64,000 bases of DNA, taken from Terana coerulea. Lineage: Eukaryota; Basidiomycota; Agaricomycetes; Polyporales; Phanerochaetaceae. Position 1 is the first letter of the stretch. Every line of letters begins with the position of its first letter. The notes beneath the pieces were generated by a model. That model did no database searches. It saw nothing but the letters and a program-made list of their open reading frames with translations, and had not been told where the DNA came from. The position numbers and the translations under genes are program-made. The stretch covers positions 186,001-250,000 of the forward strand of contig JAKOGH010000097.1 of NCBI GenBank assembly GCA_024811115.1, in the 5' to 3' direction. Positions 27,040 through 38,082 of the stretch are shown here, piece by piece.

Positions 27040-28182
27040 ATGCCGCCATCCGCCCTGCCCCTCCTTCCTCCCGACCTCCATGTCACCTCCACGCAGAAGA
27101 TCGCCTCGCTCTGGTCGGCATACGGCTACATCCACCGCCTGCACCTCGCCGGCACGCCGGCGACGCTCGTCCTGAAATCCGTCCACCCGCCGGCACGCGC
27201 GCACCCGGACGAGTCGCACGTCCGCAAGCTGCTCTCGTACGCCGTCGAGCGGTGGTTCTACCGCCAGCTCGCGGGTGCGTTGCCCGAGCCTGTGAAGCTC
27301 GCCAAGAGCTACCCGCTGGAGAGCGATGCGGAGCACAGTCTGCTGCTCGAGGACCTCTCCGTGGAGTTTCCGTTCGATGCCTCGGGGAGCTTGGACAAGG
27401 ACGCGACATTATGTGTGCTGCGGTGGCTCGCAGGCTTTCATGCCTGTTATTTCCGGATACACTAGCGAGACGGTGCTGGTGCAGGGAGCGGGAAGGTGCC
27501 GCTGGTGCCTCCGCCAATGAAGTGGCAGGAGACGGACGGGACGGAAGGTGTCTGGGAGCGGGGCACGTACTGGTACCTCGACACCCGCCGCGACGAGCTC
27601 GAGCAGACGGACGAGGAGGAGTACGCGTGGCTCATGCCGTGGGTCGAGAAAGTGCGCACTCCCGCACGGACACCTTCCCCGCTTTCTCATGCGTGTTACA
27701 TAGGTGAACGACGCGACGAGCCGCGAGATCCAGACGCACGGCACGCTCGTGCACGGCGACGTCAAAGGCGCAAACATCGTGTTCAACCACGACCCCTACC
27801 CTCGCCGCGGCGCAAAACTGCCCGTCGCGCCGTCCGACACGCCGCTGCGCTGCGCGCTGTACGACCTGCAGTACGTCGGGCTCGGCCTGCCCGCGCACGA
27901 CCTCGTGTACCTCCTTGGCACCTCCGTGCAGTCCAGCCTCCTGCGCAGCACCGCCGACGAAAAAGCCCTGCTCCGCTTCTACTTCGACGCATTCCACGCC
28001 GGACGCCCAACCCGCGATGCAGCTGACTATACGTTCGACGCGTTCTGGGCGCACTGGGAGCTCGCGGTCGTCGATTGGTGCCGCTTCATGGCCGGCTGGG
28101 GCTTCTGGGGAACGACCGCTGGGCGGAGCGCAGGGCGAAGGAGATTGCTGGGCGGTGGGCGGCGGACGGGTTTCCCTTCTAG
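27040..28182 (+). CDS. Kinase-like phosphotransferase (EcKinase/CHK/APH fold)
   Basis: ATG at 27040 opens MPPSALPLLPPDLHVTSTQK. The N-lobe has LHLAGTPATLVLKSVHPP with the probable ATP-binding Lys and SYAVERWFYRQLAGALPEPV with the helix-C Glu. The C-lobe has the catalytic loop GTLVHGDVKGANIVFN (HGD) and the metal-binding ALYDLQYVGLGLPAHDLVYL. This is the layout of ecdysteroid-kinase-like/aminoglycoside-phosphotransferase proteins, which phosphorylate small molecules; the substrate is unknown. Introns are at about 27441-27485 and 27650-27703. Near the end the frame breaks: FMAGWGFWG is followed one base out of frame by NDRWAERRAKEIAGRW and a stop at 28182, the expected C-terminus. A single G missing from the G run at 28107-28110 explains this. 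As written, the frame runs on to 28318. Confidence 0.8.
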
Positions 28183-28727
28183 CTCGACGGCGGCGGCAGC
28201 GAGTGGGCACCGTTCCATCTGCGTCCAGTGCGCAACGCATCCAGAGTCTGACCAGGTCGGCCGACCATACATGTACAATGCTAGAGTCTCCCTTTACGAT
28301 CTGCAAATAACAGTTTAGAATCCCTATCACTGGGAATGTGGTGAGGTCCGAGCTATGACTCATCGCAGCGCTGTTTGTCGATGACTCTGAGGCATGCTGC
28401 TTCACCACGTTGATGAGAAGCGTGCCAACATTGCCGGGAAGCTGTGCGGCAAGGACGTGCGTTTACACATGAACCATTTGTGTAACCCAAGTATGCATGC
28501 GCGGATTGCAATTGGAGTGTAACAAGGTCATATTGAAGCAGTAGCGAGTACGTAGAATAACACAACATGCGAAAGCGAAAGCCAGAGTTCAAATGACGGC
28601 TAGTGTACAGCATTACGGTAAATAAGTATGTGAGGATGAGAGTTCGTGAAGCGTTCGTGAGGAGCAATCCAAGCGTCCGATGCTATTCGTGTGTGGAGAT
28701 GACGATGTGAGCGCAGAAGCAGGGGTT
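28183..28727. other. Convergent 3' region
   Basis: Lies between the kinase-like gene (+) and the APP1-like gene (-). Nothing recognised. Confidence 0.45.
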
Positions 28728-30226
28728 TTAGACGAGGCCGGCACCCAGGACTGCCGCAACGACGGCGGCGACGACGGACGCGCCGAAGGGGAGCGAGAGC
28801 GCGCCCGCGCCGCTGTCGAGCACGCCGCCCTGCTCGCCAAACGTGACGTTCTGCGGTATGCTGCCGTTCACGCAGTTGCCGCCCGCGATGTCGAGGTTGA
28901 ACAGGTCCTCGGGCGTGCGGTAGAAGAAGTACGTGCCGTTCTTCACGTTCTGGAACTCCTTCGTGCTGTACGGGATCTTGTCGTCGCTGTCCGTCGCGCT
29001 CGTGTTGCGGATGAAGATGCAGGCGATGTTGTTCGGGAACTGCTGCGCGATCTGCGGGTACGCGCTCAGGAGCGTGCTGCTGCTCGTGTCGCCGACGAGC
29101 ACGAACTTGCGCTGCGGGAACGTCTCGAACAGCTTGAGCAGGCTGTTCTGCCGCGCGTCGAGGATGTCGGACGGCGCGCTGATGTTGATCGGGCGCATCT
29201 CGAGCGAGCCGAGCGGGAAGTTCGCGAAGAGGTACTCGACGTACGTGCGCGTGAGCTCGACGGGCGTCGTCGTGTCGTAGTGGAAGGACGCGTTCGGCAG
29301 CGTCTGGAGCCAGTGCGCGAACAATTCAGGTACACCCGGCAGGTTCACGTACGGCTCGACGAAGCTGTTGAACAGCCCTTGGTTCGGCACGTACACCTTC
29401 GTGATGCGCAGCACGTCGTCGATGTCGCTCACGACGGAGATGCCCTGCGGCGGGACGAGGATCGTGGTGCCGTTGCCCGGGCCGGTCGCGTTCAGGATGC
29501 CGGTCTCGACGACCTGCACGCCGCTGCCGGACGAGACCTTGCCGGCGAGCGCGGGGACGACGACGAACTGGTCGAACTCGCCGACCTCGTCCGTCGTGTT
29601 GAGCGTGATGGGCGTCTGCGTGACGTTCTGCCCGTTCTGGAGGACGACGGCGGAGAAGTTGGTCGAGGGCACGGGGATGGACGCGAGGTCCTGCGTGCGG
29701 TTCTGCAGCAGCGCGGTCTCGGTCGAGTTCAGGTTGTCGGTCTTGAGGCCGTCGATGATGGAGTCGAGGTCAGACGTGCTGATGTTTGGGAGCTTGTATG
29801 CCAGACCGTAGAAACGGACGTTCCATCTGAAGTACATATGAGCATGCGCAATATGGTACATAATAGGTTACTTACCCTTGGTCTGTCAAGTTAGCGTAGG
29901 ACGGGATGAGCAAAGCGGAAGTGGAAACGTTGGCGAGGTCGCTGCTGCTCGGGTCAAGCTTGAGCTCCTTCTCGATGCTATCGAGACTCGGCCATGAACC
30001 GAGGATACCTGAACGCAGAAGAATAAACACAGAGTCTTCGCGGTGAGCATGACATGAACGTACTTGGAAGAGCAGATGCCGCGGCGCCGGTCGCGCTTGA
30101 GAACGCGGACTCGATGGTAGAGGCTATCTGCGGCTGGGGCGCCGGCGCCGGCGTGGGCATCGGGGCGGGGCTCGCATGCGCAAGCGCGACAAGGGCGGCG
30201 ACGGAAAGGAGGGTGCGCGGCGACAT
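28728..30226 (-). CDS. Secreted or GPI-anchored DUF2183/APP1-type phosphatase
   Basis: Start at 30226: a signal peptide (MSPRTLLSVAALVALAHASP) and a Pro/Ala-rich stretch, then introns at about 30006-30064 and 29829-29876 joining LPSILGSWPSLDSIEKELKL and NLTDQGWNVRFYGLAYKLPN. The catalytic core begins ISVVSDIDDVLRITKVYVPN, the HAD-type DxDx(T/V) motif of the APP1 phosphatidate phosphatase catalytic domain. VNLPGVPELFAHWLQ, FPQRKFVLVGDTSSSTLLSA and NNIACIFIRNTSA are further family blocks. The protein is rich in N-glycosylation sites (NST, NGT, NVT). It ends with a small-residue site and a hydrophobic run (VVAAVVAAVLGAGLV), which looks like a GPI signal. Yeast APP1 is cytosolic, so this is a secreted relative; its lipid substrate is unknown. 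Confidence 0.85.
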
Positions 30227-31148
30227 CGGAGGATAAAGAGGGATGGGGAGGCGGGACAGCTGCAGGCACCTTGGCGGCAGGAATGCTTGGCCCGCCGCTT
30301 TATATTTCCTGGGCGGTGGGGGATGCGCTCCACAGTCTCGAGGCTGGTCGCAACGACGCACGCCAAGCAAACGCGTCCCGGTCCTCTCGCGTGACGTCAA
30401 GGTCTCCCGGGGAATGTTACGTCACGCGACGCGGGCGGAGAGAGCCATGTCACGCTGTGCTCGTGCCAAGAGAAAATGGCGAGCTGCTCCCCCTGGTCGT
30501 CGTCGTCCTCGGTCCAGGCGGATGACGTCGGGCAGCCCATTCAAAATGGTGGAGGGATACACGGATGCTGGTCGCTATGGAGACGCCGTGATTCGAGGTG
30601 AGCGCCGTGCACCCCGGTCTCTGCGGGGCATCCTGCATGCATGCACGCACGGCCGCCCGACGCAGGTACACGCTCCTCCGAACACCGTATGCCCGCAGCG
30701 GCTCGCCCTGTGCAGGCAGGCCCGCACCCTTTCCATCCACCTCCTCGCATGCCGACGGGTACAATTTCCGCGGCGATGGACGCCTGGGAGACAACGACGA
30801 GACCCTGGGCGGGCGCCACGTGGACCAGCCAGGCCGTTGCCGGAGCTCGCGCTCGTCGCTTGAATCTCTTTGCTGTCTGCCCTCCTACCCGACGCACCCT
30901 GGACATGCGCCGCTGACCCCCGCGACGACGACCCATAAAAACACGCCCTTGGTACACCTTTAATCCTCGCTCGCTTCCTCACTGTCGTTTTTCCGCGAAA
31001 CCACGGCGCTTTCCTTCGTTCACATCCACCCGCTCAAATCCGAGCTCTGCTTTTTGCACAAGCTTTGATTCCCTGATATCCAACGGCGATCCCACCAACG
31101 AAGCACCATACGCCATACGGAGTCGCACAGCGTCGGGCTCATACATCT
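30227..31148. promoter_or_regulatory. Divergent promoter region with CRE-like sites
   Basis: Separates the APP1-like gene (-) from the disordered-protein gene (+). On the minus strand AAATATAAAGC at about 30298-30308 lies some 75 bases before the APP1 start. TGACGTCA at 30392-30399 and TTACGTCA at 30417-30424 are CRE/ATF-type half-palindromes 25 bases apart. CCCATAAAAAC at about 30929-30940 could be the TATA element of the plus-strand gene. Confidence 0.5.
30392..30399. promoter_or_regulatory. CRE/ATF-type site TGACGTCA
   Basis: A perfect palindromic TGACGTCA, with a near copy (TTACGTCA) 25 bases further at 30417. bZIP factors of the ATF/CREB type bind such sites. It lies about 165 bases upstream of the APP1-like start. 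Confidence 0.45.
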
Positions 31149-32796
31149 ATGCAGCACACGGGGGACGAGATGCCTGACACCGCGCATGAAGACAAGGCAG
31201 CGCTGCCCTCGTCGGAACTGCCACCGCCCGGCGACAAGGATATATCCTTTGCGCCTGCTGCCGCTGCAGATATACCACACCCGAGCATGGAGGTAGCACC
31301 AGCCACGCAAGCAGAAGAGACACCTGTCATGCTATCGGATACGCCCGACCTCGACGCAGAGACGACACCGCGCGAGGAGAAACCATCCCCGAGCTCCCCG
31401 AAGCGACACCGACCACGACCCCATCTGTTCACCAAGACGAGACGTCCGGATCTGCACAGGCGAGCACCTCGCTCGAGCTCGCGCCGGCGCGGGACGGCGA
31501 CCAACCTGACCTGCACGCGCACGCGCACTCCCTGCAGGCGTCCGAGTCGTCCATGTCCTCCTTCGCCACCACCACCTCGCGCTCCACCGTCGACTCGGCC
31601 ATGGCGCCCTCCAGCAGCGCGCCCTCGAGCACCCGCACCTCGCCCTCCGCCACCTTCTCCATCGCGCCCTCGGCCTCTGCCGCCTCCTCCGCCGCGGGCT
31701 CGCTGCGCTCCACCGCCGACTCCGTCGCCTCTGTGTCGTCCGTGTCGTCCGCGCCCGCGGCGGCACCCAGCGCGAAAGCACGGGACGGGCAGCCGGCGGG
31801 CATATTGCGCGGCGCGGCGCTCCCCCGCGCGGCGTCGCTCACCGCGGTCACCTTCGCGCCCCTCCCGCCGACCGAGCCGCGCCGGCGCGCAAGCCACATG
31901 CAGCTCGGCGTCGCCGCGCGCTCCCGCATGCTGCGCGCACGGCGCATGCGCCTCGCAGGCGACGACGACGACGCCGCCTACACCCCCACGCCCTCCGCGC
32001 CGTACGCCTGGGACCCGCCGCCTTCTGCCACGACCTCGTCGCCCACAGCGACGACGACGACGACGGTCGTGAACGAGCGCGGCGAGCCGCTCGACTACCA
32101 CACATACGTGCTGCAGCGGCGCGGGACGCAGCCGGTCAAGAGCCCGTACGCCGGCGGCGGCGGGTTCTGGAGCGGCGGCGGGCTGACGACGCCGGAGGAG
32201 GACGCGCTGGGGCCCGAGGAGGACGCGTTCGTCGCGCTCGGCCGGCTCGTGCGCGGGGCGGGGCGGAAGCTCTGGCGGCGCGTCTCGCCCAAGACGACAC
32301 TGGCCGCAGAGGCCGCGGAGGGCGCCGACGCAGGGGGAGAGGGGACCGGGAGAAGGAGGAGGAGAGGGAGGGGGAGATGTTGGGCGGCGGTCGGGATTGC
32401 GGCGTAGCCAGAGTGAGCCGCGTAGGCAGAGCGTCGCGGCGCCGGCGCCGACAGAGACAGGGAGCACGGAGCGCGTGACGGTGTGCGTGAGCTTCCCGGA
32501 GCCGCGGCAGCTCTTCGAGGACTCGAAGACTTCCCTTCCCTCTCTCCCCTCCGCGCCCACGCCATCACATCCTCATCCCACCGACGCCGCACCGCTCGCA
32601 TCGCCGACCCTCCGTCCACCGAGCCCCCGCCGCCACCACCGATAGAGAAGGACAAGGCGGGCGAACAGGAGGGGCGCGTGTGGGAGGAGGAGGTCAGCGC
32701 GGACGTGCGCGCGCGGCTGCACGCGCTGCAGGGCGCCAAGGAGCACGAGAAGAGCCGGGGCGCTTCGGCGCGTGGGGCGCGCGGAAGGGCAAGTAA
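31149..32796 (+). CDS. Disordered Ser/Ala/Pro-rich protein of unknown function
   Basis: ATG at 31149 opens MQHTGDEMPDTAHEDKAALP. The coding frame then moves by one base at A-run 31379-31381 (TTPREEK, then TIPELPEATPTTTPSVHQDE), again at G-run 32334-32338 (GRRSGLRRSQSEPRRQS follows), somewhere at 32560-32600, and at G-run 32756-32759. Allowing for these, the protein ends ALQGAKEHEKS then RGRFGAWGARKGK with a stop at 32796. It is mostly Ser, Ala, Pro and Thr. The least simple block is NERGEPLDYHTYVLQRRGTQ and EDAFVALGRLVRGAGRKLWR. A helical, acidic patch (RVWEEEVSADVRARLHALQG) precedes the basic C-terminus. No family is recognised. The repeated healing by one-base edits supports one gene. Confidence 0.55.
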
Positions 32797-33777
32797 GCGG
32801 CGCGCAGGGAGAGAACGGCTCGGAGAAGGGAAGAACACGCGTATTTATGGCCGCACACAGCACTGGCGCCACCCATCCACGTTAGACTGCCCCCGCACGC
32901 ACGCACGCACGCATACATCGCTACACCACGGAGCCCCGCTATAATCGACGCCCCCGTCGCGCACCACTACGCTCGTATAATCCACCCGCCCGCGCACCGC
33001 CTGCATCTCTCGTCGTCCTGTCGTTCTCTCGGGTCCCCGCCGAGCTGGGGGCGGGGACGCAGGGGCAGGCCCGGGCCTGCCTCGCTTTTCGCATTTTTCG
33101 TTTTCTGGCTTTGGGGTGCTCGCGGGCTGTACATACCACTTTACCTTCGGCGTGCCCTATGGCGCGCACGCACTGGAAATGCATTTTTATTCGATTCTCA
33201 CACTCGAGCGTAAGCGGGGCGATGGGCGTGGACGGCGTCGAGGTGCAGTCTCTTCCGACCAACCTGTGCAAGGGACGGGTGGACAAGCTGCTGGTCCGCG
33301 ATCCAGGTTTGCGCGCGTTCCGTGCGTGGTGTAGTTGTGTTGAGAACGGAACCTGACGACAAATGTAATGTTCGCTCGCAGAATGTGAGTCTGCAGTAGA
33401 GGGCAGTCCCGGCTCGACCTATAGTACTTTGTGCATTTAGGGAATTGTGTCAGTGTGGCTCAAGTTTGCCGACTAGTCGTACTGCTAGACCATAGTATGT
33501 ACACACGCGCCGCCCCGGATAAAGAGTCGTAAGTTAGCAGTAAAAGTCATGGCCCCAGCCGAGGCCTTGCAGTGTCTGTTGGAAGCCAGCAACCCAACGC
33601 TTAATTATAAGTTATCACGGCGCAGGACCAAACTTCGAAATAGCAAAGTTGCAAAGGAAATTGGGATGTCATTGTCAAGACTCAAGACTCAATGCTAAAT
33701 GGACTCTGGGGTCAATGAACACTGGATTGCAGTTTTATTTCGCGGAACAAAAACTAAAAAACTTGACGGAATGGCTG
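32797..33777. other. Intergenic region
   Basis: Begins GC-rich with short ACGC repeats (about 32897-32910) and becomes AT-richer toward the tRNA gene. No gene is supported. Confidence 0.4.
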
Positions 33778-33865
33778 TGGACACTGGGAGGATTGAACTC
33801 CCGACCTCACGCAATCACGTCCTACGATGTGCGAAGCGTGCGCGCTACCACTGTGCCAAGTGCCC
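33778..33865 (-). tRNA. trnA-CGC: tRNA-Ala (anticodon CGC) with a 16-nt intron
   Basis: Read on the minus strand the cloverleaf is complete. The acceptor GGGCACT pairs with AGTGTCC and includes G3-U70, the identity pair of tRNA-Ala. The D-arm is GCAC-AGTGGTA-GCGC, and the anticodon arm is CACGC with TTCGCA, closed by GCGTG. The T-arm is GGGAG-TTCAATC-CTCCC and the discriminator is A. The anticodon is CGC. A 16-nt intron follows the base 3' of the anticodon, the normal place for a nuclear tRNA intron. Without it the tRNA is 72 nt. Confidence 0.85.
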
Positions 33866-34624
33866 AATGTCTGATGCACAGAAGTAAGGATATACAGCGA
33901 TTCACGTTTGTCATTTTCATCTCGAGTTTACCCAACGCGCACAACACATACTAACGCCTCCGACGTCGTCGCGAACTCTCATGTTGTGGGCTGCCCGGAG
34001 GAGCTATGTACAACTGCGTCTCTCGGTCTGAGTGAAGCTTTCATCATGAACACATGAACCCCGCTCTACGACTCCTCCACCTCAGCGCGAGCAATGACAT
34101 TGTAACGCCGGATCCTTCTAAGTTCAACCAAAGTTCAACGTTCAACAAGTACTTACCCTCGAGCTCGCCAGGTATTCGCTCTGTCCTGAACGATCGCACT
34201 CCATGCACCAAATGAATCTAAGTATGTGCGTGTCTCACTGGTCGAGTGCTCATCCTCATGCTTTAGTTGACCAACGATCACAGAATGATAGCTGAGAGAG
34301 CATCTAAGCTGCTTCTCAACTCAAACTCAACCCTATCTCGATTCATTCCGTTCAGCAGGTCCGCGATGTGAGAGAAAGATGGGGCTTGGCCGTCCTTGAG
34401 GAGTTCTCTCCCATGGGACAGGACATGTGCAGCACGTTGCGGCAGAACGGTTTACCTCTCTCAGTTTGTGCGCGGATCGTTCTAGGTGCTAAGCACGTAG
34501 AACCGCGACGACGCTGCTCCACGGATGATACACCTTGAGCTGCCTCCTACTTAGGTGTAACTCAATCTCGGATTCAACAAGGACGTTCGCAACGACACAG
34601 AACTACGAGACCACCTCGGCAGCA
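33866..34624. other. Upstream region of the first P450 gene
   Basis: About 760 bases with no convincing coding sequence. A repeated AAGTTCAAC motif occurs at about 34119-34147. Confidence 0.4.
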
Positions 34625-36847
34625 ATGGGCTTATCCTTCAGCTCCCTTCTTTTGTCGCAGCTGCCTACATCCTGTACAAGCTCTACGTTCGATTTGCGAG
34701 CCCACATGTTCGTCTTCCGCACCCTCCAGGACCGTCAGGGCTGCCCTTCCTGGGGAACCTCAAGACCCCAGACGAGCCTTCCTGGGTGACGTACCGCCAA
34801 TGGAGCGATATATATGGTGCGTCGTCTCATTGATACTTGAGGGACAAAAGGAGCTGAAGCGCGCCGCGATAGGCTCGGATGTTGTGCGCATCAACGTGCT
34901 CGGGAACAACATCATCGTCCTGAACAGCATGGAAGCCGCGCAGGATCTGCTCGAGAAGAAATCGACGATCTACTCGGATCGGTACGCGTTCGCTCTTCGC
35001 ACCTTTCATTTGCGCTTATCAGCAACTTTGACGTAGACCAGCTTCTGGCATGACGATGATGAAGGAGCTGTACGTCTTCTATCCCACATCCATTGGCTCT
35101 ATGCTCACTCGGTAGTGCGAAGATGCGGACTTGAATGGAGTTTCGGGCTGCAGCGGTACGGGCAGGAGTGGCGAGACGGCCGCAAAGCGTTCCAGCGCGA
35201 GTTCAACCCGCAGCCGGTCAAGAAATACCGACCCATCGAGCTTCGAGAGGCGCATGGGCTGCTGAATCGCATCCTCAAGTCGCCGGAGGACTTCATGCAA
35301 CACGCCCAGCGGTCCGTGTGCCTCTCAAGTACCACAAATGAGATGTGTTTGCTCATATGACGTGATACAGAATGACTGGAGGACAAATAATCTCCATCGG
35401 CTACGGAATCGATGTACTAGAGAAGGACGATCCGTACACAACGGCAGCAGAACACGCTGCGGCGGCCGTCGGCGCGACGCTGAATCCAGGGTCATATCTG
35501 GTTGACTTGTTCCCCATCCGTACGCCGACTTTCCCTTACCGCACATCGTGAACAGCGAGATTCTGACATATGTAACAGTCAAGTACATCCCCGAGTGGTT
35601 CCCGGGCGCGACGTTTCAAAAGAGGCGCGTGTGTGGCGCAAGTCGGTGATGGCCACGCTGCATAACCCGTACGCGGTCGTGAAGGAACGCATGGTACGTT
35701 TAGCATTCAAAGTAGTACGCACATTCCCTTGATAAGGAGGATGGGAGTTCAGCAGCGAAATCAAGAGGTACCGAACTGCGCGGCCAAATCCCTCATCGAA
35801 GACGTCGTTGGCCCTGCAAAAGATCCTGGATACATGGAGGACATCGTCAAAGCGGCGCTGGGATCGATGTATCTAGGTAAGTTGCGTGCACTTTGCACCT
35901 TCCCGTGGATGTTGATAAATTCACGTCGCAAGCCGGGACTGACACAGTGCGTATGCGGATACAGATTAGAAGTCCCTTTCATGTACTGACTGTCGGCAGA
36001 CGCTCTCAATTATCTTGTCCTTCTTCCTCGGTATGGTCTTGCACCCAGACATCCAACGAAGCGCGCAGCAGTCCATCGACAGCGTATGCCACGGCCGGCT
36101 GCCCGATTTCTCGGACTTCGATTCTCTGCCTTACGTACATGCGCTCGTGAAGGAGAGCTTGAGGTGGAATCCGGTGGTGGCTCTCAGTAAGTCCAGACAA
36201 CGGGATTAATTGGCATAAAGCTAACTGATCGGTGATTATCATAGACCTCGCGCATATGTCGACGGCCGACGACATTTACAAAGGATACTACATACCTAAA
36301 GGGTCGATCGTGGTAGCGAATCTATGGTACAGAGCTTCTTCTTCTTTCACTTTGTTACCAAGTAACAATATCCCCTTCATTCAGGGCGATCTCGCACGAC
36401 CCAGACGCCTACCCCGACCCAGACACCTTCAACCCCGAGCGTTTCCTCACGCGCACCGGCCCAGGGCCAAATGACGTCGCGCTCAACCCGGACGTCCGCG
36501 ACCCCTTCGACATCGCGTTCGGCTACGGCCGGCGCATCTGTCCAGGACGGTACATGGCGTATGACTCCATGTGGATCACGCTCGCGCTCGTGCTGGCCGC
36601 GTTTGACGTTGGCAAGGCGAAAGACGAGACGGGGCGGCCGGTCACCCCGAGTGCGGAGTATTTGTACGGATTCACCTGGTGCGTTCCGTAATAATTTGGG
36701 TTATGAGTAGACACTCACTCTGAGGATGCGTGTTGATGTAATAGCCATCCGAAGCCCTTCCCGTGTCAGATTACTCCCCGCTCGCCTGAGCATGAGGCGT
36801 TGATTTTGGAGACGGTGAAGCAGCCTGGTAGTCGTTCGGAAGCATAA
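34625..36847 (+). CDS. Cytochrome P450 (first of the cluster)
   Basis: MGLSFSSLL at 34625 continues, one base out of frame after the T run at 34650-34653, as VAAAYILYKLYVRF (membrane anchor) and LPHPPGPSGLPFLGNL (Pro hinge). Then come WRDGRKAFQREFNPQPVKKY (helix C WxxxR), LVKESLRWNPV (K-helix ExxR), DPDTFNPERFL (PERF) and FGYGRRICPGRYMA with the heme Cys. The last exon, after an intron starting at 36681, reads HPKPFPCQITPRSPEHEALI and ends at 36847. The I-helix AGTDTT is split by introns. A second break at A-run 35618-35621 separates EWFPGATFQK from EARVWRKSVMATL. Both breaks are cured by adding one base. P450s of this type are ER-bound monooxygenases using a separate reductase; the substrate is unknown. 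It shares block order and many residues with the other two P450s here. Confidence 0.8.
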
Positions 36848-37625
36848 TAGCACTCGGGCTGTTGCTTGATAATTCTTGCGTGTAGGACCGCACAACGCCA
36901 AATTTTGCAACGGTTATGCTACCATGCTCGCGTATAATATCGCCTTCGTCGTGAATGGCCGCTGACATTCATGACCAGTTGGAATCGCCCTCGGCAGCTT
37001 CCGCGCCACAAAGCTGAAGGTGTGCTTAATATTGTACTTGATCCATTGATGCAGGATGGACAGCCGGTATGGCGTTTGAAAAAGAAAATCATAGACAGTT
37101 ATTGACGAGTATTCCACAGTCTGTCTGGTTCTGAAAGACCAAACATTTATATGCTCATGAGCCAAGTACACGGTCGAGAGTGACAGAAATCGGACCCAGT
37201 TGCAACGCGCGCCTTGAGCGCTTCGGAGCAGGGCGCATCAGTTGCGCTCCGGGCGTTGCCGCATCGCAGAACCGGGCGACGGGAACATCAACGTCGCTCA
37301 TCAGCTCCTCCACCGTGTTCTTTCGTGTGCGTAACGCGGACGGTCTTCCGAACCCTCTCAAAGCCTGTTAGAACGAAGCGCCGCAACGTTGACGCCAACG
37401 TCTCAAGGCCCTTTCTCGAAAATTTCCACATACACCCATCGAAAGCTCTTCGTCCTCCCCTTCAGCTTATATCCAGGGTTTGGCCATTAACCTCCTCTTT
37501 CACGCTACTCCTGACGTCGCAACATTTCACAACCACCTACTTCGACTCTGCTTGCTCTCGTCTGACTGCTACAGCTACCACCGCCTAGCCCGCAGACAGG
37601 GTGGTCCCACCGCTTGAAAGCCACC
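36848..37625. other. Intergenic region between P450 and NLR fragment
   Basis: Contains no supported gene. The sequence from about 37300 is a plausible old promoter of the NLR fragment. Confidence 0.35.
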
Positions 37626-38081
37626 ATGCATCGGGTGAAAGCAGCGGGAAAGCCTACTCGGTCAGTCATACAGGAGGTGGCCGAGCTCGCAGCTGAATCG
37701 GTGGGCGACGCCGGCATCCCCGGACTTCAGGGCGGACTCGGTGCTCTAGCAGCAATCCTAAAGAAAATAGAGGTGCAATTTCTAACCCATTAATGCCATC
37801 TCGAACGCCTTGAAGCTAAACTCAAGAATGCTTTCTAGGAAATGGATACCAACATCGAGGGTGCAGACACACTGTGTGAACGTGTCGAATATTTACTGCG
37901 AGAATCGCAGACTTCCAGTCGGCGTCTTCCAGTAACGACCAGAAGCTGCCGAAGGATATGCAGGAGCAGATAGAACGGCTGACACCGTGAGTGCTTTTGT
38001 GGAGCCCATAGACTCCTCCTTGACTCAGTGTCGCGAAGTAAATGGATTGGAATAAGAGAGCAGGCCGAAGCTATCAAGAAT
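37626..38081 (+). pseudogene. Broken 5' end of an NLR gene (MLKL-like N-terminal helices)
   Basis: ATG at 37626 encodes MHRVKAAGKPTRSVIQEVAE, then LAAESVGDAGIPGLQGGLGA and an intron. The next exon begins EMDTNIEGADTLCERVEYLL, moves by one base and goes on ARIADFQSASSSNDQKLPKD. This parallels exon by exon the N-terminus of the intact NLR at 46723 (LAADSAGDAGFPGLQSGLGA, ANIDGVDALCERVEELAARI). A third exon start (IREQAEAIKNH) is seen and then all similarity stops at about 38081, where sequence from intron 1 of the AT-hook gene family begins. There is no NACHT or WD40 part. It is a truncated duplicate. Confidence 0.7.
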
Positions 38082-38082
38082 C

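Noticed and set aside
28680..29894. A 404-codon open frame on the plus strand
   Set aside because: It is the exact antisense of the APP1-like gene and has the Arg/Val/Glu/Asp-rich make-up of a GC-rich shadow. The minus strand has signal peptide, motifs and splice sites.
31139..32560. A 473-codon open frame on the minus strand
   Set aside because: Its Arg/Gly-rich low complexity mirrors the Ser/Ala/Pro-rich gene on the plus strand, and it has no domain.
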